DNA from: Actinokineospora spheciospongiae
GTDB taxonomy: Bacteria > Actinomycetota > Actinomycetes > Mycobacteriales > Pseudonocardiaceae
Reading direction: 5' to 3'
DNA: 55,099 nucleotides
Assembly: GCF_000564855.1 (NCBI RefSeq)
Contig: NZ_AYXG01000104.1
Coordinates: forward strand, 1-55,099
The translations under genes and the position numbers were made by a program. Every line of letters starts with the position of its first letter. Within the stretch, counting starts at the first letter, position 1. The notes below the pieces were generated by a model. That model was not told the DNA's origin. It saw only the letters and a program-made list of their open reading frames with translations, and did no database searches. This document shows positions 43,234 to 52,800 of the stretch, piece after piece.

Positions 43234-44502
43234 CTACTTGGGGCAGCCGATGCACAGCGACTTGAGGTGGATGAGCACCTCGGTCCCCGGACCGGAGACC
43301 AGACCACTGAACAGCCTGCTGAGGTCCTCACCGGTCTTGCCCCGGCAGCCGGTGAACGGGGGGACCGTGGCGGTGCTCTTGATGTCGGTCTCCACACCCT
43401 GCCCGAGCCCGATGTTCCCGGTGATCGGCACCTCCATCGGACCTGCGGTGTGGCAGTCGACGCCCGGGTCCATCAGGTGCACACCGGTGCCGGAGGCGGT
43501 GCCGCCCTGCCACACGTTGTCCACCCGCAGCTTGACCCGGGACACACCGTTGGTTTCGCCGACGGGCGAGGCGCCCAGGATCACCTTGACCTTGCCGCTG
43601 ACAGTGCCCTCGGTGGCGTAGATGTCGTTGAAGACCGGCATGAACCGGAAGACGACCAGGTAGGTGTTCTTCGCCGGGTCCAAGAGCAGTTCGCCGGTCA
43701 TGTCGTTGCCGTCTGGCGGTACCGGGAGCGTGATGGGCAGCAAGGTCTTCAGGGTGCCGCGCAGGGTGATCTGCGCGCCCTGCAACTTCGGCGGCTTGGC
43801 CACGACGGTGACCTCGAAGTTGACCCGCAGGGGTTCCGGGTCGGCCAGGGTGCCGACGCCGGGGTCCGGGAGGGCTTGGGCCTGTGCCGGGGGCGCGGCG
43901 GGTGCGGGGGCGGCGGCCGTCACGTCGAAGGTGCCCAGCGCGCCGGAGTCGGTGGTGGCGGTGCAGGTGATCTCGGTGGTGCCGACGAGCATCTGCGCCG
44001 TGAGGCCGGTCAGCTCGACCTGGGCGGTGCCCGCCGCCTTGGGGGTGAACGCGACCGGTGCGCCCTCCAGGGTGAGGTTGAGGTCGCCCTGGGCCGGGAG
44101 CGTCATGGCCTTCACCGCGAGCGGGGTGGCCTTGAGCTCGGTCCTGGTGGTGCCCTCGACCAGGGTCATCGCCGGGGTGAGGCTGGCGTCCAGGGCGGTC
44201 TCGCCGCCCGCGCGGAGCTTGTCCACCGCGGTCGCCGGGAGGACGATCTTCGCGCTGGGCTTGGCCGTCACCTGGGTGCCCGCCGTGGCGGTGTTCGGGA
44301 TGCCGACGCCGAACTCGATCGGGACGTCGACCCTGTCGCCGCCGGGGAGCACGCAGCCGAAGGCGGCGCCGACCGGGGTCTCACCCGCCGTCGCCGCGCT
44401 GGTGCTGTAGTAGATGCCGCCGCCCGCTGCGCCGAGGACGACCGCGGCCAGGGCGGACTTCACCGCGAGGCGACGCCGCTTGCGCGTCTCGGAAACGTTC
44501 AT
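43234..44502 (-). CDS. Secreted beta-rich protein of unknown function, upstream of mceG
   Basis: This is a 422-residue exported protein: a basic N-terminus (MNVSETRKRRR), a hydrophobic signal sequence, then long Thr/Val/Ala-rich beta-type domains split by a Pro/Ala linker (APAPAAPPAQAQALPDPG, about residue 200). Seven or so cysteines include a C-terminal LCIGCPK. I do not assign a family; it resembles the large group of secreted actinobacterial proteins with immunoglobulin-like repeats. It lies 61 bp before mceG on the same strand, so it could be part of the Mce transcript and act at the cell surface, for example in binding lipids. A TATATT -10-like hexamer lies at 44532-44527. Confidence 0.75.
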   Translation of the reverse strand: MNVSETRKRRRLAVKSALAAVVLGAAGGGIYYSTSAATAGETPVGAAFGCVLPGGDRVDVPIEFGVGIPNTATAGTQVTAKPSAKIVLPATAVDKLRAGGETALDASLTPAMTLVEGTTRTELKATPLAVKAMTLPAQGDLNLTLEGAPVAFTPKAAGTAQVELTGLTAQMLVGTTEITCTATTDSGALGTFDVTAAAPAPAAPPAQAQALPDPGVGTLADPEPLRVNFEVTVVAKPPKLQGAQITLRGTLKTLLPITLPVPPDGNDMTGELLLDPAKNTYLVVFRFMPVFNDIYATEGTVSGKVKVILGASPVGETNGVSRVKLRVDNVWQGGTASGTGVHLMDPGVDCHTAGPMEVPITGNIGLGQGVETDIKSTATVPPFTGCRGKTGEDLSRLFSGLVSGPGTEVLIHLKSLCIGCPK

Positions 44503-44905
44503 GAGATGACCACTCACCTGCCGATGAATATACGGGCAAAATGACGTGAAGGACACGCCGCGAGCACGGGCTCGGACGTTACCAGCGTGTCACCACCGTG
44601 ACAACAGCGCTTTCCATACCGGCCGGTAACGCTTCTGTTGTTGTCACCCCCGGCGCAGGTCGGCAGGGGTGGTTTGTGGTCCACTGGCAACATCATCTAA
44701 CACCTCTACCAGCGGATAAACACGTTCGGGCCACCGAGTTGTCCGGAGTTGAGCATCCGTCAGGGCAAACTTGTCACCGTCGGGTGAACCTGGGGCCCGG
44801 GTGGTCATAAATCGGATCGATGCCTTTTCGCAGTGCTTTGCCGTCTGCTTTGTTCGGCCGAACGCGGGTCGGCGGAATTTCCGGTCATTGCTCCGGTGGG
44901 GGTCG
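44503..44905. other. Intergenic region upstream of the Mce-linked secreted protein
   Basis: This 403-bp gap contains TATATT (minus strand, 44532-44527), a probable -10 for the secreted protein and Mce operon, and an inverted repeat GTCAC-CACC-GTGAC at 44589-44602. There is a further GTTGTCAC box near 44636-44643 that partly mirrors GTGACAAC at 44598-44605. These TGTCAC-type sites suggest a regulator binding region. A 70-residue plus-strand frame at 44598-44810 has no support. Confidence 0.5.
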
Positions 44906-45247
44906 CTAGGCGCCTTCGCGGACCATTCGCAGATCGTCGCGGCTGTCGCGGATGAGGGCGCACGCCTCGGTCAGGTCCAGCGGGTGGCGGGCGGCGTCGA
45001 GCAGGCGGGCCGCCTCGGCGTAGGCCAGGGCGGAGCGGCGGCGCTGCTCGGCGACGATGCCGTTGCAGCGGCGCGGGACCGAGGCCAGTTCGTCGGCCAG
45101 CGCGGAGATCTCCAGGGTCACCTCGTCGAGCACGAGCCGGAACCGGGCGCGCGCCCGGCGGGCCCGCCACCGCAGCAGGCAGCGGGCTCCGACAGCGCCG
45201 GACAGGAGCGGGACGACGGCGGTGACGGTCCACCACCCGGCGCTCAC
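44906..45247 (-). CDS. Small membrane-anchored coiled-coil protein
   Basis: This 113-residue protein has an N-terminal hydrophobic segment (WWTVTAVVPLLSGAVGA), an Arg-rich stretch immediately after it (inside-positive) and a helical, charged C-terminal part with possible coiled coil. The GTG at 45247 overlaps the acyl-CoA ligase stop (GTGA), so it is cotranslated with that enzyme and closes the PUFA-like cluster. No family recognised; it may anchor or regulate the ligase. Confidence 0.7.
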   Translation of the reverse strand: MSAGWWTVTAVVPLLSGAVGARCLLRWRARRARARFRLVLDEVTLEISALADELASVPRRCNGIVAEQRRRSALAYAEAARLLDAARHPLDLTEACALIRDSRDDLRMVREGA

Positions 45248-47337
45248 GCGGCGTCGCCGTCGCCCGCGTGCTCGAAGAGGTCACCGTCGGTCAGGACCCG
45301 CTTGAGCACCTTGCCGGTCTGGTTGCGCGGCAGTTCGTCGACGAAGATGACCTCGCGCGGCACCGAGAACCGGGCCAGCCGCTGGTGGACGTAGGCGCGG
45401 ATGGAGTCCTCGTCGAGCCGGGCGCCGGGGCGCACCACCACGTAGGCCACCAGGCGCTGCCCGTACTCGCTGTCCGGGACGCCGACCACCGCGGCCTCGT
45501 CGACCTGCGGCAGGTCGACCAGGACCTCCTCCACCGGGCGCGGGAAGACGTTCTCGCCGCCGGAGACGATCATCTCGTCGTCGCGGCCGGAGACGAACAG
45601 GCGCCCGTCGGCGTCGAAGTAGCCGCGGTCGCCGGTGTCCATCAGGTCGTGCCGGATCTCGCGGCCCTGCCCGTCGGTGTAGCCGTCGAAGAGCATGTCG
45701 TTGCCGACGAAGATGCGCCCGACGACCCCGGGCGGCACCGGGTCGCCGTCCGGGCCGAGCAGCCCGATCCGGGTGCCCTGCGGCGGGCGGCCCGCGGTGG
45801 TGGGCGCGGCGCGCAGGTCGGCGGGCCCGGCCACGGTCGCCGAGGAGACCTCGGTGGAGCCGTAGAAGTTGTAGAGCACGTCGCCGAACTCGTCCATGAA
45901 GCCGGTGACGAGCTGGCGGGGCAGGGCCGAGCCGCTGGAGGCGACGATGCGCAGCGAGGAGGTGTCGTAGCGGGCCTTGACCTCGCGCGGCAGGTTCAGG
46001 ATGCGCTGGAGCATGATCGGCACGGCGAACAGCGCGGTGCACTTCGACTCGGCGATGGCGCGCAGGGTGCCCTCGGCGTCGAAGCGGCGCTGCACCACCA
46101 GCCCGGCGCGCAGCGGCATGGCGATCTGCAGCGCGGTCAGGCCCCAACTGTGGAAGATCGGCGCGGCCACGAAGATGCGGTCGCCCGCGCGCAGCGGGAT
46201 GCGGGAGAGCACCTGGGCGGAGTCGGCCAGGCCCGGGGTGGGCCTGCGGGCGCCCTTGGGGGTGCCGGTGGTGCCCGAGGTGAGCACGATCAGCCTGCCC
46301 GGCTCCGCGGGGGCGGGCAGGGTGGTGGTGGCGCCCTCGTCGATCAGCTCGTCGATGGTGGTGTCGGTGTCCTCAGTGGGCCGCCCGGTGCCGATCAGCG
46401 GCACGTCCTGGGGCAGGTAGCGCAGCAGCGGGACGAACTCGTCGTCGGCGACGAGGGCGGCCACGGTGTGCCTGCGCACCATGTCGTCGATCTGCGACCC
46501 GGCCAGGCCGGTGTTGAGCAGGACGGCGTCCGCGCCGAGCTTGCCCAGCGCCACCAGGGTCTGCACCAGGTAGCGGTGGTTGCGGCAGAGCACGCCGACC
46601 TTCTTGCCCGTCCCGGCGCCCAGCTCGGCCAGGCCGTGCGCGAGCCGGGTGCTGCGCGCGTCGACCTCGGCGAAGGTCAGCTCGCCCTCCTCGTCGCCGA
46701 CGGCCAGCGACTTCGGCGAGCGGGCCGAGGCGGCGCAGTAGCCGCCCGCCAGGGTGGCGCCCCACTTGAACAGGGCGTGCAACTGCCGGACCGTGCGGTC
46801 GGGGCGGGCCGGGGAGAAGATGCCCGCGCCGACCAGGGTCTTGGCCACGTGCAGCTTGGTGCCGCCGGGCTCGCGGTGCCGGTCGGCGCGCGCGTCGGGC
46901 ACCCTGGCCAGGAAGTCGCAGACCCGGCGCAGGCCGTCGCGGGCCCAGGTGCGGATCTCCGACTCCGACCAGGTGGCGCCGCGCTCGTGGCGCAGCATCG
47001 GCTTGAAGAACACGATCTTGACCTGGGTGCGGCCGGTGCCCGCGTCGGACAGCCGCAGCGAGACCCAGCCGCCGGTGTCCGGCACGCCCGCGAGCACCAA
47101 CTGCTCGTCGCGGCGGTTGATCACGGTGCGCAGCCGGTGCTCGATGACGGCGAAGTCGCCGAGGCAGGCGCGCAGCGCGTACTCGTCCGGCGCGCCGTAC
47201 TCGTCGGTGGCGAGCTTGTCGCAGCTGCTGATGCCGCGGAAGAACCGGGGGTAGCGGTCCGGCTCGCCGAGCACCTCCCAGAGGGCGGACCGGGAGTGGT
47301 CCACCGTCATGTCGAAAACCACGCAGTCGGCAGCCAT
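45244..47337 (-). CDS. SRPBCC domain fused to FadD2/FadD12-like acyl-CoA synthetase
   Basis: This is a 697-residue fusion. Residues 1-150 form an SRPBCC/START-type lipid-binding domain (FDMTVDHSRSALWEVLGEPDRYPRF...), and residues 165-690 an AMP-binding acyl-CoA ligase. The ligase part has SGTTGTPKGARR, YGSTEVSS, DTGDRGYFDADGRLFVSGR and the C-terminal catalytic Lys in RNQTGKVLKR. It activates a fatty or polyketide acid with ATP and CoA. The ATG at 47337 is preceded by GAGGACGG. It ends the cluster together with the small coiled-coil protein. The SRPBCC part may bind the acyl substrate before adenylation; I know the ligase family but not this combination. Confidence 0.85.
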   Translation of the reverse strand: MAADCVVFDMTVDHSRSALWEVLGEPDRYPRFFRGISSCDKLATDEYGAPDEYALRACLGDFAVIEHRLRTVINRRDEQLVLAGVPDTGGWVSLRLSDAGTGRTQVKIVFFKPMLRHERGATWSESEIRTWARDGLRRVCDFLARVPDARADRHREPGGTKLHVAKTLVGAGIFSPARPDRTVRQLHALFKWGATLAGGYCAASARSPKSLAVGDEEGELTFAEVDARSTRLAHGLAELGAGTGKKVGVLCRNHRYLVQTLVALGKLGADAVLLNTGLAGSQIDDMVRRHTVAALVADDEFVPLLRYLPQDVPLIGTGRPTEDTDTTIDELIDEGATTTLPAPAEPGRLIVLTSGTTGTPKGARRPTPGLADSAQVLSRIPLRAGDRIFVAAPIFHSWGLTALQIAMPLRAGLVVQRRFDAEGTLRAIAESKCTALFAVPIMLQRILNLPREVKARYDTSSLRIVASSGSALPRQLVTGFMDEFGDVLYNFYGSTEVSSATVAGPADLRAAPTTAGRPPQGTRIGLLGPDGDPVPPGVVGRIFVGNDMLFDGYTDGQGREIRHDLMDTGDRGYFDADGRLFVSGRDDEMIVSGGENVFPRPVEEVLVDLPQVDEAAVVGVPDSEYGQRLVAYVVVRPGARLDEDSIRAYVHQRLARFSVPREVIFVDELPRNQTGKVLKRVLTDGDLFEHAGDGDAA

Positions 47338-47389
47338 CACAACCGTCCTCGCCTCGCGTCCGCGGTCCGATCGCACCTCGGTTCACCGA

Positions 47390-47418
47390 ATGAATCACCC
47401 GAATTAACCCCGGGTCAA
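47390..47418 (-). promoter_or_regulatory. Possible internal promoter before the SRPBCC-ligase gene
   Basis: TTGACC (47418-47413), a 17-bp spacer, ATTCAT (47395-47390) on the minus strand. It lies within the 201-bp gap between the glycosyltransferase and ligase genes. The -35 is good, the -10 weak. Confidence 0.35.
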
Positions 47419-47538
47419 GGGCGCGCGCGCAGCTACGGGAAAAGTACTCGGTGAACGCACAATCAGCGGGGGTTTTTGTACCCGGTGGACAGTTCGCCGA
47501 TCTTGGACCGCGACTGGGTTCGCGGCGGCGACCTGCGG

Positions 47539-48720
47539 CTATGCCGGGGTGCCGGAGGCCGGGGTGTGGGCCGTACGGAGCAACGCGTCGGCGGCCGTGC
47601 GCGCTCCGCCCGCCGCCCGCAGCGACTCGGCGACCGCTTGTGCGTTGGCACGGTATCGAGGTTCCGCGAGAATCCCGTCGAGTGCTTTTCCGAGGTGCCC
47701 GGCCCCCGCGCGCGCGAATCGCACCCGCACCCCGGACCCGGTCGCCACGACCTGCTCGGCGACCACCGGCTGGTCGTCGCGGATCGGGGCCACCACCAGC
47801 GGCAGCCCACGGGCCAGCGCCTCGCACACGGTGTTGTGCCCGCCGTGGCAGAGCACCGCCCCGCCGGTGGCGGCGGCCCGGTCGAGCACGGCCTGCTGCG
47901 GCACGTGCGGCAGCGCCAGCACGTTCGGCGGCGGGTCGGCCAGCGCGCCACCGGGGTCGACCACGACGGCCTGCAGGCCCGGGCGCTCGGCCAGGGCGGC
48001 GGCGCACTCGCGCAGGAACCGGTCCCCCGCGTCCGCGCTGACGGTGCCCAGGCTGACCAGCACCAGCGGGCGGTCGTCGAGGCGGTCCCAGGGGAAGTCG
48101 GGGGCGGGGACGTCCGGCCGGGGCACCTGCCCGGCGAAGGTGATCGCGCCGCCGCCGGGGTTGCCCACCGGGCCCGCGAGCGCGGGGCTGGTGAAGGCCA
48201 GCAGCAGCAGCGGGGAGAAGCGGGGGTCGGTGGTGGCGGCCGGGTCGCCGAAGCGGGCGCGCAGGTCGGCAAGCTGCCCGGCCACCCGCTCGGCCACCGC
48301 GGGCACCAGCGCCAGCGGGTCGGTCAACTCCGCGGAGGTGCTCGCCGAGGTCACCCAGGGCAGGCCCGCGCGCTCGGCGGCGAACGCCCCGGCGAAGGCC
48401 TGCTGGTCGGCGACCACCAGGTCCGGGGCGGTGTCGGCGATCGCGCGCTCCACGCCGGGGGCCATCGCCTCGGTCAGCGGCACGAAGACGTGGTCCCACA
48501 GGTGCTTGAACGCGGCGAAGCCCGAGGCCGCGGGCCTGGGCACGTCCGGGTGGGACCGGCAGGGCCGCACGACAGCGCTGTCGGGCAGCATCCGGCGCAG
48601 CAGGTCGGGGTCCCCGGCCCAGACGACCTCGTGGCCGCGCGCGCCCAGCTCGGCCGCCACCCCCACCAGGGGGCTGACGTGGCCGGTGAACGGCGGCACG
48701 ACCAGGAGGAGACGGCTCAC
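47539..48720 (-). CDS. GT1-family glycosyltransferase (MGT/UGT-like)
   Basis: This 393-residue GT-B enzyme has an N-terminal acceptor domain opening LLLVVPPFTGHVSPLVGVA and a C-terminal donor-binding motif CHGGHNTVCEALARGLPLVV followed by DDQPVVAEQV, typical of macrolide/lipid glycosyltransferases using nucleotide-activated sugars. The GTG at 48720 overlaps the hydrolase stop (GTGA). Within the PUFA-like cluster it most likely glycosylates the lipid product. Acceptor and sugar are not readable. Confidence 0.92.
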   Translation of the reverse strand: MSRLLLVVPPFTGHVSPLVGVAAELGARGHEVVWAGDPDLLRRMLPDSAVVRPCRSHPDVPRPAASGFAAFKHLWDHVFVPLTEAMAPGVERAIADTAPDLVVADQQAFAGAFAAERAGLPWVTSASTSAELTDPLALVPAVAERVAGQLADLRARFGDPAATTDPRFSPLLLLAFTSPALAGPVGNPGGGAITFAGQVPRPDVPAPDFPWDRLDDRPLVLVSLGTVSADAGDRFLRECAAALAERPGLQAVVVDPGGALADPPPNVLALPHVPQQAVLDRAAATGGAVLCHGGHNTVCEALARGLPLVVAPIRDDQPVVAEQVVATGSGVRVRFARAGAGHLGKALDGILAEPRYRANAQAVAESLRAAGGARTAADALLRTAHTPASGTPA

Positions 48721-49520
48721 GCGGCCGCCCGCTCGTGCAGCGAGTCGACCCAGTCGAGCACCAGCTCGCGGACCGTGCGGTGCCGCTCGACGAGCACCGA
48801 GTGGTTCTGCCCGGCGATGACCTCGGTGCGGCAGTCCGGCAGCAGCCGCCCCACCGCGGCCAGGTCGTCGCTCTGGAACCCGTCGCTGCCCAGGATCGAC
48901 AGCACCGGGCAGCGGATGGCGGCCAGGCCCTCGGCGTCGAGCAGCGGGCCCGAGGGCACGTCCTCGACGATGCTGGTGGCCCGGATCATCGCCGCCGCGC
49001 CCTTGGCCAGCCGGGCGTGGTGGGCGCCGAAGGTCTCCGCCAGCCAGCGCAGGTTGTCCTCGTCGTCCATCGCGGCCACGGTGTTGCGCAGGGTGCGCGC
49101 CATCTTCGCCGACCAGTCGCCGGTGGCGGGCTCGGCCTCGATGGACACGATCCCGGCCACCCGATCGGGGTGGCGGGCGGCGAAGCTGAAGGCGATGGTG
49201 CCGCCGAAGCTGTTGCCGACCAGGTGCACCGGCCCGGCGACCCCGGTCCGGTCGAGCAGTTCGGCCAGGTCGTCGACGAAGTCGTCGAGGGTGTAGCCGG
49301 TGGCCGGACGCTCGGAGCGGCCGTGGGCACGCAGGTCGTAGGTGAACACGTCCATGCCCGCCTCGGCCAGCGGGGCGGCGAGGGTCAGGTAGAAGCTGGC
49401 CAGGCTGTCGTAGCCGAGGCCGTGCACGAACACCACGGTCGGCGGGGTCGACGCGCCCGCGTTCTTCGCGGGCATCCGCTGGTAGTGCGTGCGGACGCCG
49501 TTGACCTCGATCATGGCCAT
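48717..49520 (-). CDS. Alpha/beta-fold hydrolase (possible thioesterase/lipid hydrolase)
   Basis: This is a 267-residue serine hydrolase with oxyanion motif VFVHGLGYDS, nucleophile elbow GNSFGGT (Ser about residue 107), acid near GSDGFQSDD and His in AGQNHSVLVE. It follows the free ACP gene by one base and overlaps the glycosyltransferase start, so it is inside the cluster transcript. It may release the chain from the Pfa-type synthase, whose visible part has no thioesterase domain. ATGs at 49520 and 49514 are both possible. Confidence 0.88.
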   Translation of the reverse strand: MAMIEVNGVRTHYQRMPAKNAGASTPPTVVFVHGLGYDSLASFYLTLAAPLAEAGMDVFTYDLRAHGRSERPATGYTLDDFVDDLAELLDRTGVAGPVHLVGNSFGGTIAFSFAARHPDRVAGIVSIEAEPATGDWSAKMARTLRNTVAAMDDEDNLRWLAETFGAHHARLAKGAAAMIRATSIVEDVPSGPLLDAEGLAAIRCPVLSILGSDGFQSDDLAAVGRLLPDCRTEVIAGQNHSVLVERHRTVRELVLDWVDSLHERAAA

Positions 49521-49521
49521 G

Positions 49522-49863
49522 TCAGTGCCCCGCGGTGTCGGACCCGGCGGTGCTGGATTCCGAGGTGCTGGACTCCACGAAGGACACCAGGTCGCCGACG
49601 GTGATGCCGATGACGTCGTCGAGGTCCTTCTCGGCCAGGAAGGCGGCCAGGTTGACCTGCTCGCCGTAGTGCTCGGCCAGCATCTGCCCGACCGCCACCA
49701 GGTCGATGCTCTCCAGCCCGAGGTCGTCGTGGAAGGTGGTGTCCTCGGTGATCTCGGAGTCGTCCAGGCCGTACTGGTCGAGCACCTTCTCCAGGACGTC
49801 GGTGATCACGGCAAGGATCTCGGTGCGGGTCTCCCGGCTGACCGGCGTGCGGAACTGGGTCAC
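49522..49863 (-). CDS. Discrete acyl carrier protein
   Basis: This 113-residue ACP carries the phosphopantetheine attachment Ser in DLGLESIDLV (about residue 52) and a Ser/Thr-rich C-terminal tail. The GTG at 49863 overlaps the stop of the AT-DH subunit (GTGA). A stand-alone ACP beside a tandem-ACP synthase suggests an extra loading, tailoring or handover step, for example to the ligase or glycosyltransferase branch. Confidence 0.9.
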   Translation of the reverse strand: MTQFRTPVSRETRTEILAVITDVLEKVLDQYGLDDSEITEDTTFHDDLGLESIDLVAVGQMLAEHYGEQVNLAAFLAEKDLDDVIGITVGDLVSFVESSTSESSTAGSDTAGH

Positions 49864-52800
49864 TGCTGCTCCCTCGGGTTCGGTCGGGCCGTGTGCGCCA
49901 CGGCGTACCTGCGGTCCGGCAGCCCGGGCGGGCTGCCGACGATCTCGGTGGTGGCGGTTCCCCGCCCGGCCCGGGCCAGGGCGGCCGCCTCGGCGGTGGC
50001 GGGGTCGCCGGTCACCTCGACCACGGCGACCACCGGCCGGGTGCCGGGGTCGGCGACCACGGCGACGCCCAGCTCCCGGCAGGTCGCCACGGCCAGGTCC
50101 AGGGCGGGCAGCTCCAGCCCCTGCCTGCCGCGGGCGACGAGCCCGCCGTCGGCGCCGGTGGCGATCTCGACCTCGGCGGGGAACAGCGGCCCGAAGCCGG
50201 TGTCCCACAGCCTGCCGCGCACGGCGTCCTTGAGCACGATCCGGCCCAGCAGCCACTCGCGGCGCTCGCGCGGGGGGCAGCGCTCGTACTCGGCGCGCTC
50301 GGCGGCGCCCAGGTACTTGCGCAGGTAGAACTCGCGGGAGGCCAGCGACGCCCACCGCTCGTCGGCGCGCCACCAGCCGCCGTCGTGCCGCCGCGAGAGC
50401 GTGCTGGTCTCGGGGAAGCGGTGCACGGCGCTGATGTCGGGGTCGCTGTCGAAGCGGTGGTCGACCCACCCCTCGATGTCGACGACGGTCCGCCCGCCCG
50501 CGCTGAGCCGCAGGTCGACCGTCGCCTCCCGGTCGTCGACCGACACCAGCCGCAGCGCGCAGTCCACAGTGGAACCGGCAACGGGTTCCGGGGCGTGGAA
50601 GCGGATGCGGCGCACCGACACCGGGAAGGCGATCCAGCGGCGCGGGTGGCACTCCACCAGCCACTGGCCGATGAGCTGACCCGCGTTGTCCAGCAGCGCC
50701 CCCGGCGCGGCGGGAGCGGTCAGCTCGGCGCGGGCGGAGGTCTCGGACATGCCCACCGTGCGGGTGATGCCCTGGTAGGCCGGACCGTGGAACAGCCAGC
50801 GCTCGTCGTAGAGGCGGGCGGCGGTCAGCGCGGGCGGGCGCTCGTCGGGGGCGGGCTCCCACGGCAGCGGGCCGGGGGCGTACTCGTCGCCGAGGAGGAC
50901 CAGGGCGTCGGCGTACTGCCCCACGCGGACCTGGAGCCGGTCGGTGCCCATCGGGCGGACGGTGATGGTGAGGGTGTGCGCGGGGGCGGCGACGAGCCAC
51001 TGGTGCAGCCGCAGCCCCTCCACCCCGGTGACCACGCGGCCGGGCGCGGCGGCCTCGGCGGCGCGCACCATGTGCCAGAGCACGGTGGTGGCGGGCATGA
51101 CCGGGCGGCGGTCGGTCTCGTCGGTCCAGCCGGGGCGCTGGTGGGCGAAGCAGTGGTCCAGCAGGTACGGCATGTCCCGGGTGGACACGGTCAGGCTGGT
51201 CTCCAGCACCGGCTCGGGCACCGCGGCGGCCGGGTGGGCGGTGGGTGCGGCGGCGTGCGGTGCGGTGCTGCGCGGGGCGGCGGTGCTGTGGGCGGCGGCG
51301 AGGACGGCGGTGATCGAATCGGCGGTCTCCCGCACGAGCGCGTCGAGTTCGGCGAACGCCGGGTAGCGGTCCGCCAGCGCCCGCAGGTCCGCCAGCGCGG
51401 AGACCCCCGCCACCGCCGGGACGGGGGGCGCGGCGGCGGGAGCGGACCGCCCGCCGGGAGCTGCGAAGCCCGCACCGGGAGCGGTGGGCAGGGCGGCGGA
51501 CGCGGCGGAAGCCGGGGTGCCGGTTGAGGCGGGGGCGGCAGCCGGGGTGGCTGAGGCTGCGGTGGTTGTGGTGGTGGCGGAGGCCGGGGTGGCTGAGGCT
51601 GAGGCTGGGGTGGTTGTGGTGGTGGCGGAGGCCGGGATGGTTGAGGTGGCCAGGGCGGCGGTGCCTGCCGAGGTGGCGGCGGTGCCGGTCGAGGTCTGGG
51701 CGGCCGGGCGTTGGGCGGACTCGATCCGGGTGGGGGCCTGGTCGAGGGCGGCGAAGTCGGGGGCGGCGCCCTCGACCCAGAGGGCCAGGGCGGTGCGGCG
51801 CAGTTGGCGCATCCCGGTGGAGCGGGCGGCGTTGGCGGCGACGGTGAGGTGGTCGTGCTCGCGCAGGGTGTCGTCCACCAGCGAGCCGAGCTGCCCCGGT
51901 CCGGCCTGCACGAAGGCGCGGATGCCCTCCGCGTGCAGGTCGAGCACCAGGTCGCGGAAGCGCACCGGCTCCAGCAGGTGCCGCACGCACAGCTCGCGGG
52001 TGGCGCCGGGGTCGGCGGGGAAGGGGCGGGCGGTGGTGGCCGACCAGACCGGCACGTGCGCCGGGTGCACGCGCAGGCTGGGCACCCCGGACTCGCGGAA
52101 CGGCGCCAGGTAGGGGGCGAGCATCGGGGTGTGGAAGCCGGAGCGGAAGGGCATGACCTGGCAGATGACCGAGCGGGCGCGCAGGTCCTCCACCACCCCG
52201 GCGATCGCCTCGGCGGGCCCGCACACCACGGTCTGGTTGGTGGAGTTCTCGTGCGAGACCACCACCCCCGCCACCCCGTCGACCGCCTCGGCGGCGCGGT
52301 CGGCGGGGCAGCCGAGGACGGCGAACTCGACCCCGGGGACGCGCAGCGCGTCGAGGTCGGTGCGGGTGAGCATGGCGTCGAAGTCGGCGCCGGAGAACAG
52401 CCCGCCGCAGATCATGGCGGTCCACTCCCCCACGCTGTGCCCGGCGACCGCGGCGGGGGTGATGCCGAGCCTGCGCAGCGCCGCGTCCAGCAGCCTGCCG
52501 ACGGCGACGACCGAGGCGCCGTGCCTGCCCAGGGTGTCGGTGCTCAGATCCGGGCGCGGCACGCCCAGCCAGTCGGCGACGTCGTCGACGCTGGGGTCGA
52601 ACTCGGCCTCCAGGCCGGGGTAGAGGAAGGCGATGCCCGCGCCGCCGGGCAGCAGCGGGGCCGGGCTGAACCAGATGTCCTTGCGGGCGCGCCACTCCCG
52701 CCCCTTGGCCACGACCTTGCGGGCCAGCGCGAGCCGTTCGTCGGTCGGGTCGAGCAGGCCGAGCCGGGGGCCGGGGGCGGAGGTGGGGCGGCTCGCCCGC

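Noticed and set aside
44598-44810. Plus-strand 70-residue open frame
   Set aside because: No ribosome-binding site, no recognisable domain, and it covers the presumed regulatory region of the Mce-linked gene.
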